Assembly: GCA_016206675.1 (NCBI GenBank)
Contig: JACQRD010000047.1
Span: 1 to 37,040 of the forward strand
Source of the DNA: Candidatus Omnitrophota bacterium
GTDB taxonomy: Bacteria > Omnitrophota > Gorgyraeia > Aquiviventales > Aquiviventaceae
Reading direction: 5' to 3'
Length of the DNA: 37,040 nucleotides
Shown: positions 9,915-17,547 of the stretch, piece after piece
How the letters are laid out: each line of letters begins with the position of its first letter
How positions within the stretch are numbered: position 1 is the stretch's first letter
The notes under the pieces: model-generated
The model's database searches: none
The model's input: only the letters and a program-made list of their open reading frames with translations
What the model was told of the DNA's origin: nothing
Program-made: the position numbers and the translations under genes

Positions 9915-10115
9915 ATGGAAGACGCCCTGCAAGCACTCGGGTTGTTCCAACAGCTTGGCATTGCGGAACTGGTCATCATCCTGTTGATCGCGCTGCTCAT
10001 CTTCGGTCCGAAGCGGCTGCCTGAGCTGGCCAAGTCGCTTGGCCGGGCCGTGCAGGAGTTTCGGCGGCAGGTCACCGGAGCCTTCCGCGGCCCCAAACAT
10101 CGGCCGAAGCCATGA
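9915..10115 (+). CDS. tatA: Sec-independent translocase TatA/TatE family protein
   Basis: 66 aa: LGIAELVIILLIALLIFGPKRLPELAKSLGRAVQEFRR is a canonical TatA TM + FGPKRLPE hinge + amphipathic helix. Confidence 0.95.
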   Translation: MEDALQALGLFQQLGIAELVIILLIALLIFGPKRLPELAKSLGRAVQEFRRQVTGAFRGPKHRPKP

Positions 10116-10158
10116 TCACCTGCTCCTTTCTGGTGTTGAAGGGTAGCCGCTACTGACG

Positions 10159-11289
10159 ATGTCCGGCCTGTTTTGGCTCTCCTTCAGTGCGCTCATCTAC
10201 ATCTACGCTGGCTATCCGCTGCTGGTATGGGTGCTGGCGCGGGTGTTCGGGCGCGAGCCGGTGCGGCGTGATGGGGCTCCCATCGTCTCGCTGCTGATTC
10301 CTGCGTATAACGAGGAGGCGTACATTGAGGCGCGGCTGCGCAACAGCCTGGCCCTGGACTATCCGAAGGATCGCCTGGAGATCGTCGTCGCCAGCGACGG
10401 CTCCACCGACGGCACCAACGCCATCGTGGAGCACTTTGTACCCCGGGGCGTGCGGCTGATCGCGATGGAGCGCAATCTCGGCAAGGCGGCGATGCTCAAC
10501 CGGGTCGTACCGCAGTTGCGCGGCGAGATCGTCGTGCTCTCCGGCGCCTCTACTGAATTGGAACCGGATGCGCTGCGGCGGCTGGTGCGGTCCTTTGCCG
10601 ATGCATCGGTCGGCTGCGTCTGTGGGTTGTACCGGTTGAAAGGCTCCTCGCAGGATCTGCGCGGAGAAGGGGAAGGGTTGTACTGGCGCTATGAAACCGC
10701 GATCAAGCAGCAAGAGAGCCGGCTGCATTCCATCCTCGGCGCGCACGGGGCGTTCTATGCCATCAGAAAATCGCTGTTTCGCCCACTGGCCGCGGCATCG
10801 ATCAATGACGATTACGTCATCGCCATGCGCGTCGTCGAGCAAGGATTTCGAGCGGTCTATGAGCCCTCAGCGGTGGGATGGGAGCGGGAGGTAGCCTCAG
10901 TGGAAAGCGAGTTTGCGCGCCGCCGGCGCATTGCAGTCGGCAATTGCCAGCAGATCGTCGCGCTGCGGCATCTGCTGAATCCGCTGCGCGGATGGGTCGC
11001 GTTCGCCTTCTTTTCGCACAAGGCGCTGCGCACGTTGGCTCCCGTCTTTCTACTGATGTTGTTGGTCTCGACGTTCTGGCTGCCGGCAGGGTGGCGCGCG
11101 GTCGCGCTCACCGCCCAGGCACTGCTCTATGGCAGCGCGCTCGCCGGCTATTGTTGCCAGCAGCGGGGCAAAACCGTCAAATGGCTCTCGCCTCCGCTGT
11201 ATTTTTGCTTCGGCAACTTGGCCATGCTCGCCGGCCTCTGGACCTTCTGCACCAGCCAACACCGCCTCCCCTGGTCTCACCGCAAATAA
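10159..11289 (+). CDS. Membrane GT2 family glycosyltransferase
   Basis: VSLLIPAYNEEAYIEARLRNSLALDYPKDRLEIVVASDGSTDGT; C-terminal TM helices. Confidence 0.92.
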   Translation: MSGLFWLSFSALIYIYAGYPLLVWVLARVFGREPVRRDGAPIVSLLIPAYNEEAYIEARLRNSLALDYPKDRLEIVVASDGSTDGTNAIVEHFVPRGVRLIAMERNLGKAAMLNRVVPQLRGEIVVLSGASTELEPDALRRLVRSFADASVGCVCGLYRLKGSSQDLRGEGEGLYWRYETAIKQQESRLHSILGAHGAFYAIRKSLFRPLAAASINDDYVIAMRVVEQGFRAVYEPSAVGWEREVASVESEFARRRRIAVGNCQQIVALRHLLNPLRGWVAFAFFSHKALRTLAPVFLLMLLVSTFWLPAGWRAVALTAQALLYGSALAGYCCQQRGKTVKWLSPPLYFCFGNLAMLAGLWTFCTSQHRLPWSHRK

Positions 11290-11290
11290 A

Positions 11291-11311
11291 TCGTGCCTGG
11301 CACGATTTTTT
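11291..11311 (+). repeat. 21-nt palindromic repeat copy A (TCGTGCCTGGCACGATTTTTT)
   Basis: Palindrome AAATCGTGCC-T-GGCACGATTT at 11288-11308, overlapping the GT2 stop codon; 19/21 identical in direct orientation to 12009-12029. Confidence 0.85.
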
Positions 11312-11320
11312 AGATGGGTT

Positions 11321-11620
11321 CTAGGGGTGGGGAGTCACGGCGAGAATCGTGAGTTGGTGTTTCTCTGGGCCGTAACACCAGAAGATCCGGTACGCTGAGG
11401 GGGTGCGGTTTTGCGCATAGGCTTCAAACACCTTCTCCTTCGGATTGAACGGATGCGAGATGGAGGAGTAGGGATGGGTGTGGCGGGAAGGGTGTTTGGG
11501 GTTGTGCTGCAGGTACGCCAGCGATTTCTTGATCTGTCTCACGAGGCCTTCATGACGCGGCGTGCGTTCCAGCGCTTCGAGATCTTTCTGCGCGCTCGCC
11601 GTGAAGATCAGCGCAAACAT
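11321..11620 (-). CDS. RelE/ParE-like toxin of a putative toxin-antitoxin pair
   Basis: 99 aa: MFALIFTASAQKDLEALERTPRHEGLVRQIKKSLAYLQHNPKHPS...YRIFWCYGPEKHQLTILAVTPH resembles a RelE/ParE fold; TAATG overlap with the upstream partner. Confidence 0.65.
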   Translation of the reverse strand: MFALIFTASAQKDLEALERTPRHEGLVRQIKKSLAYLQHNPKHPSRHTHPYSSISHPFNPKEKVFEAYAQNRTPSAYRIFWCYGPEKHQLTILAVTPHP

Positions 11621-11925
11621 TACGCCTCGTCGTTCAGGTACTTCGTATAGTCTTCCTTGGCTTTGACCGTGCGGCCTTTCCTGGCGTCCTCCAGCCCCTC
11701 CTTGACGCGCTTCATCGCTTCGGGATTCTTGAACAGCCAGGCCTCGTAGGCGGGAACGGTGACGAGAGGGTCCAGGATGATCTGGCCCACCCGATTGCGG
11801 TACACTCGGTAACTTGAGACGCGCATCCCCGGCAGGCGCCCCAGCGCCACGCGATGTTTCGCGTCCACCCGCGCTTCGGTCACTGCTTCAAATTCGGCGT
11901 CCTTCAAAATGTCCTGCCGGATCAT
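11620..11925 (-). CDS. Putative antitoxin
   Basis: 101 aa, upstream of and one-base overlapping the RelE-like ORF; WLFKNPEAMKRVKEGLEDARKGRTVKAKEDYTKYL resembles antitoxin C-termini; GGGAGG Shine-Dalgarno on the minus strand. Confidence 0.6.
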   Translation of the reverse strand: MIRQDILKDAEFEAVTEARVDAKHRVALGRLPGMRVSSYRVYRNRVGQIILDPLVTVPAYEAWLFKNPEAMKRVKEGLEDARKGRTVKAKEDYTKYLNDEA

Positions 11926-11960
11926 CGCGCACCTCCCTCGTCACCGACAACGATACCATA

Positions 11961-12002
11961 AAGTGGGATTTAATACAAGTGGGATATACTAACTATCCCA
12001 CT
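11961..12002. promoter_or_regulatory. Candidate operator region of the TA pair
   Basis: AAGTGGGAT twice in direct orientation (11961-11969, 11977-11985) plus a perfect 9-bp inverted repeat AGTGGGATA-N7-TATCCCACT (11978-11986/11994-12002), just upstream of the minus-strand antitoxin start. Confidence 0.55.
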
Positions 12003-12008
12003 CTAAAA

Positions 12009-12029
12009 TCGTGCCAGGCACCATTTTTT
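12009..12029 (+). repeat. 21-nt palindromic repeat copy B (TCGTGCCAGGCACCATTTTTT)
   Basis: GTGCC-A-GGCAC core; 19/21 match to 11291-11311. Confidence 0.85.
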
Positions 12030-12226
12030 GGCGTTGCCTGCGCACGACAATTCGTGCTTGATTCCCCCTCCAGCAGCAACATCCTCTCGCTTTCCGAGGA
12101 ATAAGGTACTTAGTAACTACTTGTAAAATAAGCAGTTACAAAAATATTGATACCTGAACACTTCGGCATGGCATGTGCTTACTTATGTCTATATCTGCGT
12201 AACAATGAGGAGGTTTGCATAACGTC

Positions 12227-12436
12227 ATGACCACCGGAACGGCCAGCCAGCTGCTGACATTAGAGGAAGTCGCCGGTTACCTCAGAGTCTCCAAGGCGAC
12301 GGTCAGACGTTGGACCAACAGCGGAAAGCTGCCCTGCTACCGCCTCGGCGGCAAGGCCGGCCGCCGGCTGTTTTCGCTGGAGCAGATCCAGCAGTTTCTG
12401 ACCGCCAACGAACAGAAGCCGGTAGTGACCACCTAA
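12227..12436 (+). CDS. Excisionase/MerR-like helix-turn-helix DNA-binding protein
   Basis: LLTLEEVAGYLRVSKATVRRWTNSGKLPCYRLGGKAGRRLFSLEQIQQFL is a HTH_17-type winged helix; AGGAGG Shine-Dalgarno upstream. Confidence 0.9.
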   Translation: MTTGTASQLLTLEEVAGYLRVSKATVRRWTNSGKLPCYRLGGKAGRRLFSLEQIQQFLTANEQKPVVTT

Positions 12437-13566
12437 TGCCTAAGCCCCTGCGCGTGCTCATGCTCAACTATGATTGCCCGCCGCTCGGGGCGGGCGCCGG
12501 GCAGATGGCCTTCGGGCTGTCGAAGGCGCTGGTGCGCGCAGGCCATCAGGTGGACTTCGTGACCATGGGCTTCAAGGGCCTGCCGGCAAGGGAAGAGATC
12601 GAGGGCGTGCGCATTCACCGCGTGCCGTGCCTGCGCCGCCGCGCGCACATGTGCACGATGGCGGAGGCCGCCACGTACGTCGTCTCGGCGCTGGTCGCCG
12701 TGCGACGGCTGGTGCGGCAGCATCGCTACGACCTGATCCACGCGCACTTCATCTTTCCGGGTGGGCCCATCGGGTGGTGTGCCTCGCGATGGACCAAGGT
12801 GCCCTATCTGATCACCGCGCATGGCTCCGACGTGCCCGGCTACAACCCGTACCGGCTGCAGCTGGTCCACTGGATGATGGCGCCGCTGTGGCGGGCTATC
12901 GTGCGCCGCGCGAGGCACGTGGTCTGTCCCAGCCGCCGGCTGCGCAGCCTGCTGGCGGCGTGCGGAGCCAGCGCGCCGGTGACGATCATCCCCAACGGGA
13001 TGGACGCGCCGCCGGCGACCGCGCCGCAGCCCCGGCTGCGCCGCATCCTCATCGTGGGTCGCATGGTGCAGCTCAAAGGCGTGCAGCATGCCCTGGCCGC
13101 CCTCAACGGCTTCTCTAAAGACTACGAACTGCATATTGTCGGCGATGGGCCGTACCTGCCGACGCTGCGGCAGATGGCCGAGGCGCAGGGGGCGCGCGTG
13201 ACGTTTTGGGGATGGGTGGACAGCCACTCGCCGAAATTCCGCGAGCTGTTCGAAACATCAAGCCTCTTCATACTGCCCTCGGAGTCGGAGAATTTTCCAG
13301 TCGTGCTGCTCGAAGCGATGGCCGCCGGCCTGCCCATCATCACGACCTCCGGCACCGGCTGCGATGAGGTGGTCGGCGACGCCGCCCTCCTCGTGCCCCC
13401 CGGCGATGTGCAAGCGCTGCGCTACGCGGTGAAACGCCTCATCGAAGATGAGCCGTTGCGCCGCACGTTGGGCCAGGCGGCCCGCCGGCGCCTGGAAGAA
13501 CAGTTCAGCTGGAGCGCCGTCGCCGCGCGGTACGCCGCGCTCTACCAGCGCGCGGAGGGGGCATGA
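12436..13566 (+). CDS. GT4 family glycosyltransferase
   Basis: MPKPLRVLMLNYDCPPLGAGAGQMAFGLSKAL...SESENFPVVLLEAMAAGLPIITTSGTGCDEVV; ATG overlaps the HTH stop (TAATG). Confidence 0.93.
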   Translation: MPKPLRVLMLNYDCPPLGAGAGQMAFGLSKALVRAGHQVDFVTMGFKGLPAREEIEGVRIHRVPCLRRRAHMCTMAEAATYVVSALVAVRRLVRQHRYDLIHAHFIFPGGPIGWCASRWTKVPYLITAHGSDVPGYNPYRLQLVHWMMAPLWRAIVRRARHVVCPSRRLRSLLAACGASAPVTIIPNGMDAPPATAPQPRLRRILIVGRMVQLKGVQHALAALNGFSKDYELHIVGDGPYLPTLRQMAEAQGARVTFWGWVDSHSPKFRELFETSSLFILPSESENFPVVLLEAMAAGLPIITTSGTGCDEVVGDAALLVPPGDVQALRYAVKRLIEDEPLRRTLGQAARRRLEEQFSWSAVAARYAALYQRAEGA

Positions 13567-14564
13567 GTCGCCGTCCCCGGCAGGGTCCGGATTTCCTCTG
13601 CATCGGCGCGCCGCGCTGTGGCACGACGTGGCTCTACCAGATGCTGAAGACGCATCCGCAGATCTGGCTGCCCCCGGTGAAGGAGTTGAAATATTTTCAC
13701 AGCGATCCGGCCGCGGGCACGCTGCTGGGGCAGCGGCTCTTCGGCCGCGCGCCAGAGCATCAGGTCTGGCGCAAGCATCTGCGATCACGTCTCGAGGAGA
13801 CCGTGCTGGCCCCGGCGCTCTTCGGCAGCGGGGGGATGGTCACGTGGTGGAGGAAGGGGGCCATGCGGCTGGGCGACGGCTACTGGGGCGGACGACTAAA
13901 CACCCTGCGCCGCAGCCCGGGGCGTTTCTTCTCGGATCTGGCGTGGGATGTCCGGTATTTTGGCGGCGGGGGGACCGATGCGTGGTACTGCGCATTGTTC
14001 GACGCCGCCCGGGAGCGGGTCACCGGCGACATCACGCCGAGCTACCTGATGCTGGACGCAGCCCAGGTGGCCCGCGCGCACCGGCTGCTGCCGCAGGCCA
14101 AAATCGTCTTGTTCCTGCGTGATCCCATCGAGCGCTTCTGGGCGGCGGCGCGCATGCAGTGGGGGTTAGGGAAGCTCTCGTTTGACTTGACGGACGCGGA
14201 GGCGATCGCCCGGCTGGCGCGTCATCCCAACCAGGTGCTGCGCGCCGATTACCAGCGGGCACTCACGATCTGGGAGGCGCGCTATCCCCCCGCGCAATGG
14301 TTCATCGCCTTCTATGAAGAGCTGGCAGAAGCACCCGAGGCGCTGCTGATGCGCCTCTATCGCTTCCTTGGCGTGGAGGCCTCGGCCCGGCGCATCCCGG
14401 CGCAGGTACGACAGCGGGTGCTGGCGGCTCCCCCCCATGAGATGCCGCCGGCGGTGGGGCGCGAGCTGGCTCGACAGTACCTGCCGCAGCTGGAGTATGT
14501 GCAGGCCCGCTTCGGCGGCTATACGACGCGCTGGCTGCATGACGCGCAGGCACGGCTCGCATGA
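13563..14564 (+). CDS. Sulfotransferase domain protein
   Basis: DFLCIGAPRCGTTWLYQMLKTHPQIWLPPVKELKYF (5' PAPS-binding loop), KIVLFLRDPIERFWAA (3' PAPS motif); ATGA overlap. Confidence 0.92.
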   Translation: MSRRPRQGPDFLCIGAPRCGTTWLYQMLKTHPQIWLPPVKELKYFHSDPAAGTLLGQRLFGRAPEHQVWRKHLRSRLEETVLAPALFGSGGMVTWWRKGAMRLGDGYWGGRLNTLRRSPGRFFSDLAWDVRYFGGGGTDAWYCALFDAARERVTGDITPSYLMLDAAQVARAHRLLPQAKIVLFLRDPIERFWAAARMQWGLGKLSFDLTDAEAIARLARHPNQVLRADYQRALTIWEARYPPAQWFIAFYEELAEAPEALLMRLYRFLGVEASARRIPAQVRQRVLAAPPHEMPPAVGRELARQYLPQLEYVQARFGGYTTRWLHDAQARLA

Positions 14565-15541
14565 CGCGGGCAAGTTGGCTGGGCGGCTGGTGGCTCAGAG
14601 CCGGCGTCGCCGGCGGCCTGCTGTATCTCATTATCCGCACCATTCCGCTGGCCGACGTGGCGCGGTCGCTGCGATCGGCCCGGCTGCCCGAGGTGGCGGC
14701 GGCCATCGCCCTGTTGGGTGCGGCGCGCGCGCTGAGCGGCTACCGCATGAAGCGGCTCACCGATGAGCAGGGCATGGGCTTATCCACGCTGCAGATCATG
14801 GAGATCGGCATGGCCAGTTCGTTCTACGGGTTCGTGCTGCCGGGATCGTTGTCGGGGGGGCTCATCCGCTGGTACCGGCTCGGCCGGCAGGGCAAGAAGC
14901 CGGCCGGTGCCGTGGCCGCCATCGCGTTTGATCGGTGGACGGATACGATGGTACTCGCAGCCGTCGGGCTGGCCTGCTGGGCGCTCAGCCCGATCGCGCA
15001 CACGCGCGCCCTGATCGGGCTCATCCTGCTGGCGGCCATCGCCGCCCTCCTCGGGCTCTATGGCATGACCTTTCAGCAGCACGGCGCGCGGGTGCTTGAG
15101 CCCTTCAGGCGGCTCCTGCGGTCGCTAGCCCCCGGCCTTATGCGGGAAAAGATCAACCGGGTGCGCAAGGCGCTGGCCCAGTATCACGCGTTGCCGCCCA
15201 CGGCGCTGGGTGCGCTGTTGGGGCTTTCCGTCGCCGTGCAACTGGCGGGCGCGGCGTCTCTGTTGCTGCTGGCGCGTTCGCTGAACGTCTCACTGCCGTT
15301 TGTGGACGTCTGCTGGATCCGCTCGTGCATGCTGCTGCTGGCCATGCTCCCCATCACGGTGGCCGGCTTAGGCATCCGGGAAGGCAGCTTGCTGGTCTTC
15401 CTGGCCCCCTACGGGGTCAGCGGCGCGGAGGCGATCGCCCTGTCCGTGCTCAAGCTGGCGGCGGGGCTGGTCCTGATCGTCGTCGGGGGATTGCTCGAGC
15501 TGCGGCGCCTGCTGCAGCCGCAGAGGGCGCAGGCCTCATGA
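14561..15541 (+). CDS. Lysylphosphatidylglycerol synthase TM-domain / flippase-like membrane protein
   Basis: 326 aa polytopic; MEIGMASSFYGFVLPGSLSGGLIRWYRLGRQGK and LPITVAGLGIREGSLLVFLAPYGVSGAEAIALSVL are hallmarks of the family. Confidence 0.88.
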   Translation: MTRASWLGGWWLRAGVAGGLLYLIIRTIPLADVARSLRSARLPEVAAAIALLGAARALSGYRMKRLTDEQGMGLSTLQIMEIGMASSFYGFVLPGSLSGGLIRWYRLGRQGKKPAGAVAAIAFDRWTDTMVLAAVGLACWALSPIAHTRALIGLILLAAIAALLGLYGMTFQQHGARVLEPFRRLLRSLAPGLMREKINRVRKALAQYHALPPTALGALLGLSVAVQLAGAASLLLLARSLNVSLPFVDVCWIRSCMLLLAMLPITVAGLGIREGSLLVFLAPYGVSGAEAIALSVLKLAAGLVLIVVGGLLELRRLLQPQRAQAS

Positions 15542-17547
15542 GCGACGGGCACGTGGTCTCGGTCATCATTCCCACCATCGACCGGCCGACCCTGCAGCAG
15601 TCTCAAGAGGCTCTGCGGGCCCAAACCCGGCCGGCGGATGAAGTCATCGTGATCCACGATACCGGGCGGCGAGGGGTGAGTTGGGCGCGCAACGAAGGCA
15701 TCCGCCGCTCGCGCGGGGATCTGATCGTGTTCGCCGATGATGACTGCGTGCCCCCGAGGGATTGGCTGGAGCAGCTCGTGCGCGCAGTTGATCGCGACGC
15801 GGCTGGCATCGTCGTGGGCGGCTGCCGGGAGACGGACCCGCTGCTCGATGCCAAACGGCGCCGGCGCGGCGCGGCGAATCGTGTCCAACCGTCGTCGGCG
15901 TACGGGGGCAACGTCCTCTATCGGCGCAGCTGCCTGGAGGCCTGCGCTGCGCAGGACGGGAGCATCTTTCAGGAAGCCTTCGGCATCGGGGGCATCGGGG
16001 GAGAAGATGTGGAGCTGGCCGGACGCCTGCGGGCCCGCGGGGTGCCGATTGTGTTCGTCCCGGTGGACGTGACGCATCTGAAGCGCGTCACCCCGCGCGG
16101 CTACTGGGCGCAGCAGTTTGGCCGCGGGCAGGGGATCGCCGCGCTCTTCAGGGCCGCGCGATCCGGACGCGTGGCCCTCGCCCAGCAGAGCCTGCTCTGG
16201 GATCATGAGGCGCAGCCGAAGGCTCGGCGCGGCCCCAGGTGGTTGCTTGCCGTGTGGCGCAAGCTCGTGGGGCCGTTTGACGTGAAGAGTTTTCCATCCC
16301 TGCGCCACTTTCTGGTGTTCTGGGCCGGCGAAAAGTGCGAGGCCGCCGGTTTCGCCTGGGGCCTGCTGTGCCGCCGGCACGGTCGTCCGCAGGCCGCGCC
16401 GCGCGTCTGTCTCTGGGGAACCTCGCTCCACAAAGTGGCCGATGAGGCCCAGATGATAGCGGCGTGTGACGCCATTCGCCTGCGGATGCCTCAGGCGCGC
16501 ATCACCTTATTTGCCCGGCCCAACGGCGTCTTTGAGCGCGAGGCCGCCGGAATCGAGGTCATCCCCACGGCGCGAATCATCCAGGTCCTGCGCCGCCTGG
16601 CGCGCAGCGATCTCTTTGTCATCGTTGGCGGGCCCTTTCTTGAGAACCGCGCGCAGGTGTTCAGCTGCGCGCTGCTCATCGGCGCCGCCAGGCTGTGGCG
16701 CCGTCCGGTTGTCACCTTCGGCAGCACGATTCTCGATTACAAGACGCGCTGGGGCCGGTGGTGGTACCGGCGGCTCTTCGAGCGCATTGACGCCATCGCC
16801 GTGCGGGAGGAGGTCGGGCTGCGGCAGCTTCACGCGCTGGGGGTTCGAAGCGCGGCCGCGCTGGTCGGGGATCCGCGCATCCTGCTTACGCCGGCGCCTG
16901 CCGAGGAGATCCGCGGCCTCTTGCGGCGCGAAGGGTTCGACGGCACGCGTCCGCTCATCGGGCTGACCACCCGTCATCTCAGCGACGACGTGCCGGTATG
17001 GGTCAAGCGCACCGCCGGCTACACGCCGGAGCATGTCGCGCAGGCCAACGTCATCCTTGGACGCACCATCAGCGCGCTCAGTCAGCGGGCGGACGTCGTC
17101 CTGCTGCCGATGCACCCGACGTATGATGAGGATCTGAAGACGGCCGAAGCCATCAGGGACACGATGGCTGATCCGTCGCAGTTGAACATTCTGAGCCGGG
17201 CGTACCGGGCGCGCGAGCTCATCGGGTTGATCGCCGCGTGCGAGCTGCTCATCGCGGGACGGCTCGGCTCCGCGATCTTCGCTACGGCGGCGGGAACTCC
17301 GGTGCTCGGCGTCGCCTACGAAAGCCGGCTGCCGGGCTACTTGGAGCAGATCGGCTGCGGCCGGTACGTGCGCGACTGGCGGGCGCTCGACGACACGTTT
17401 GTGCGGTTGGCGGAGGAGCTGTGGAGTGATCGCGCTACGGTCCAGCGGCAGATGCAGGGGCATCTGGCACACCTGAAATCGCAGGCGGCGGCCAACGGGG
17501 AGCTGATCGCTCGGTGGGCTCGCCGGGATCAGGTCAAAGCGGCATGA
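15538..17547 (+). CDS. Fusion: N-terminal GT2 glycosyltransferase + C-terminal polysaccharide pyruvyl transferase-like domain
   Basis: VSVIIPTIDRPTLQQSQEALRAQTRPADEVIVIHD...DDDCVPPRDWLEQL then RVCLWGTSLHKVADEAQM...PLIGLTTRHLSDD...AACELLIAGRLGSAIFATAAGTPVLGVAYE; real start 15538 (ATGA overlap). Confidence 0.85.
   Translation: MSDGHVVSVIIPTIDRPTLQQSQEALRAQTRPADEVIVIHDTGRRGVSWARNEGIRRSRGDLIVFADDDCVPPRDWLEQLVRAVDRDAAGIVVGGCRETDPLLDAKRRRRGAANRVQPSSAYGGNVLYRRSCLEACAAQDGSIFQEAFGIGGIGGEDVELAGRLRARGVPIVFVPVDVTHLKRVTPRGYWAQQFGRGQGIAALFRAARSGRVALAQQSLLWDHEAQPKARRGPRWLLAVWRKLVGPFDVKSFPSLRHFLVFWAGEKCEAAGFAWGLLCRRHGRPQAAPRVCLWGTSLHKVADEAQMIAACDAIRLRMPQARITLFARPNGVFEREAAGIEVIPTARIIQVLRRLARSDLFVIVGGPFLENRAQVFSCALLIGAARLWRRPVVTFGSTILDYKTRWGRWWYRRLFERIDAIAVREEVGLRQLHALGVRSAAALVGDPRILLTPAPAEEIRGLLRREGFDGTRPLIGLTTRHLSDDVPVWVKRTAGYTPEHVAQANVILGRTISALSQRADVVLLPMHPTYDEDLKTAEAIRDTMADPSQLNILSRAYRARELIGLIAACELLIAGRLGSAIFATAAGTPVLGVAYESRLPGYLEQIGCGRYVRDWRALDDTFVRLAEELWSDRATVQRQMQGHLAHLKSQAAANGELIARWARRDQVKAA

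Noticed and set aside
11288-11311. Simple rho-independent terminator only
   Set aside because: It has a T-run and may terminate, but the near-identical copy at 12009-12029 and single-base centre mark it as a repeat family member first.
12227-12436. Phage excisionase marking a prophage or integrative element
   Set aside because: No integrase, att-like pair or phage genes nearby; it is translationally coupled to a glycosyltransferase.
12433-13227. Minus-strand 264-aa ORF opposite the GT4 gene
   Set aside because: Shadow ORF; its translation is low-complexity and the plus-strand frame is a clear glycosyltransferase.
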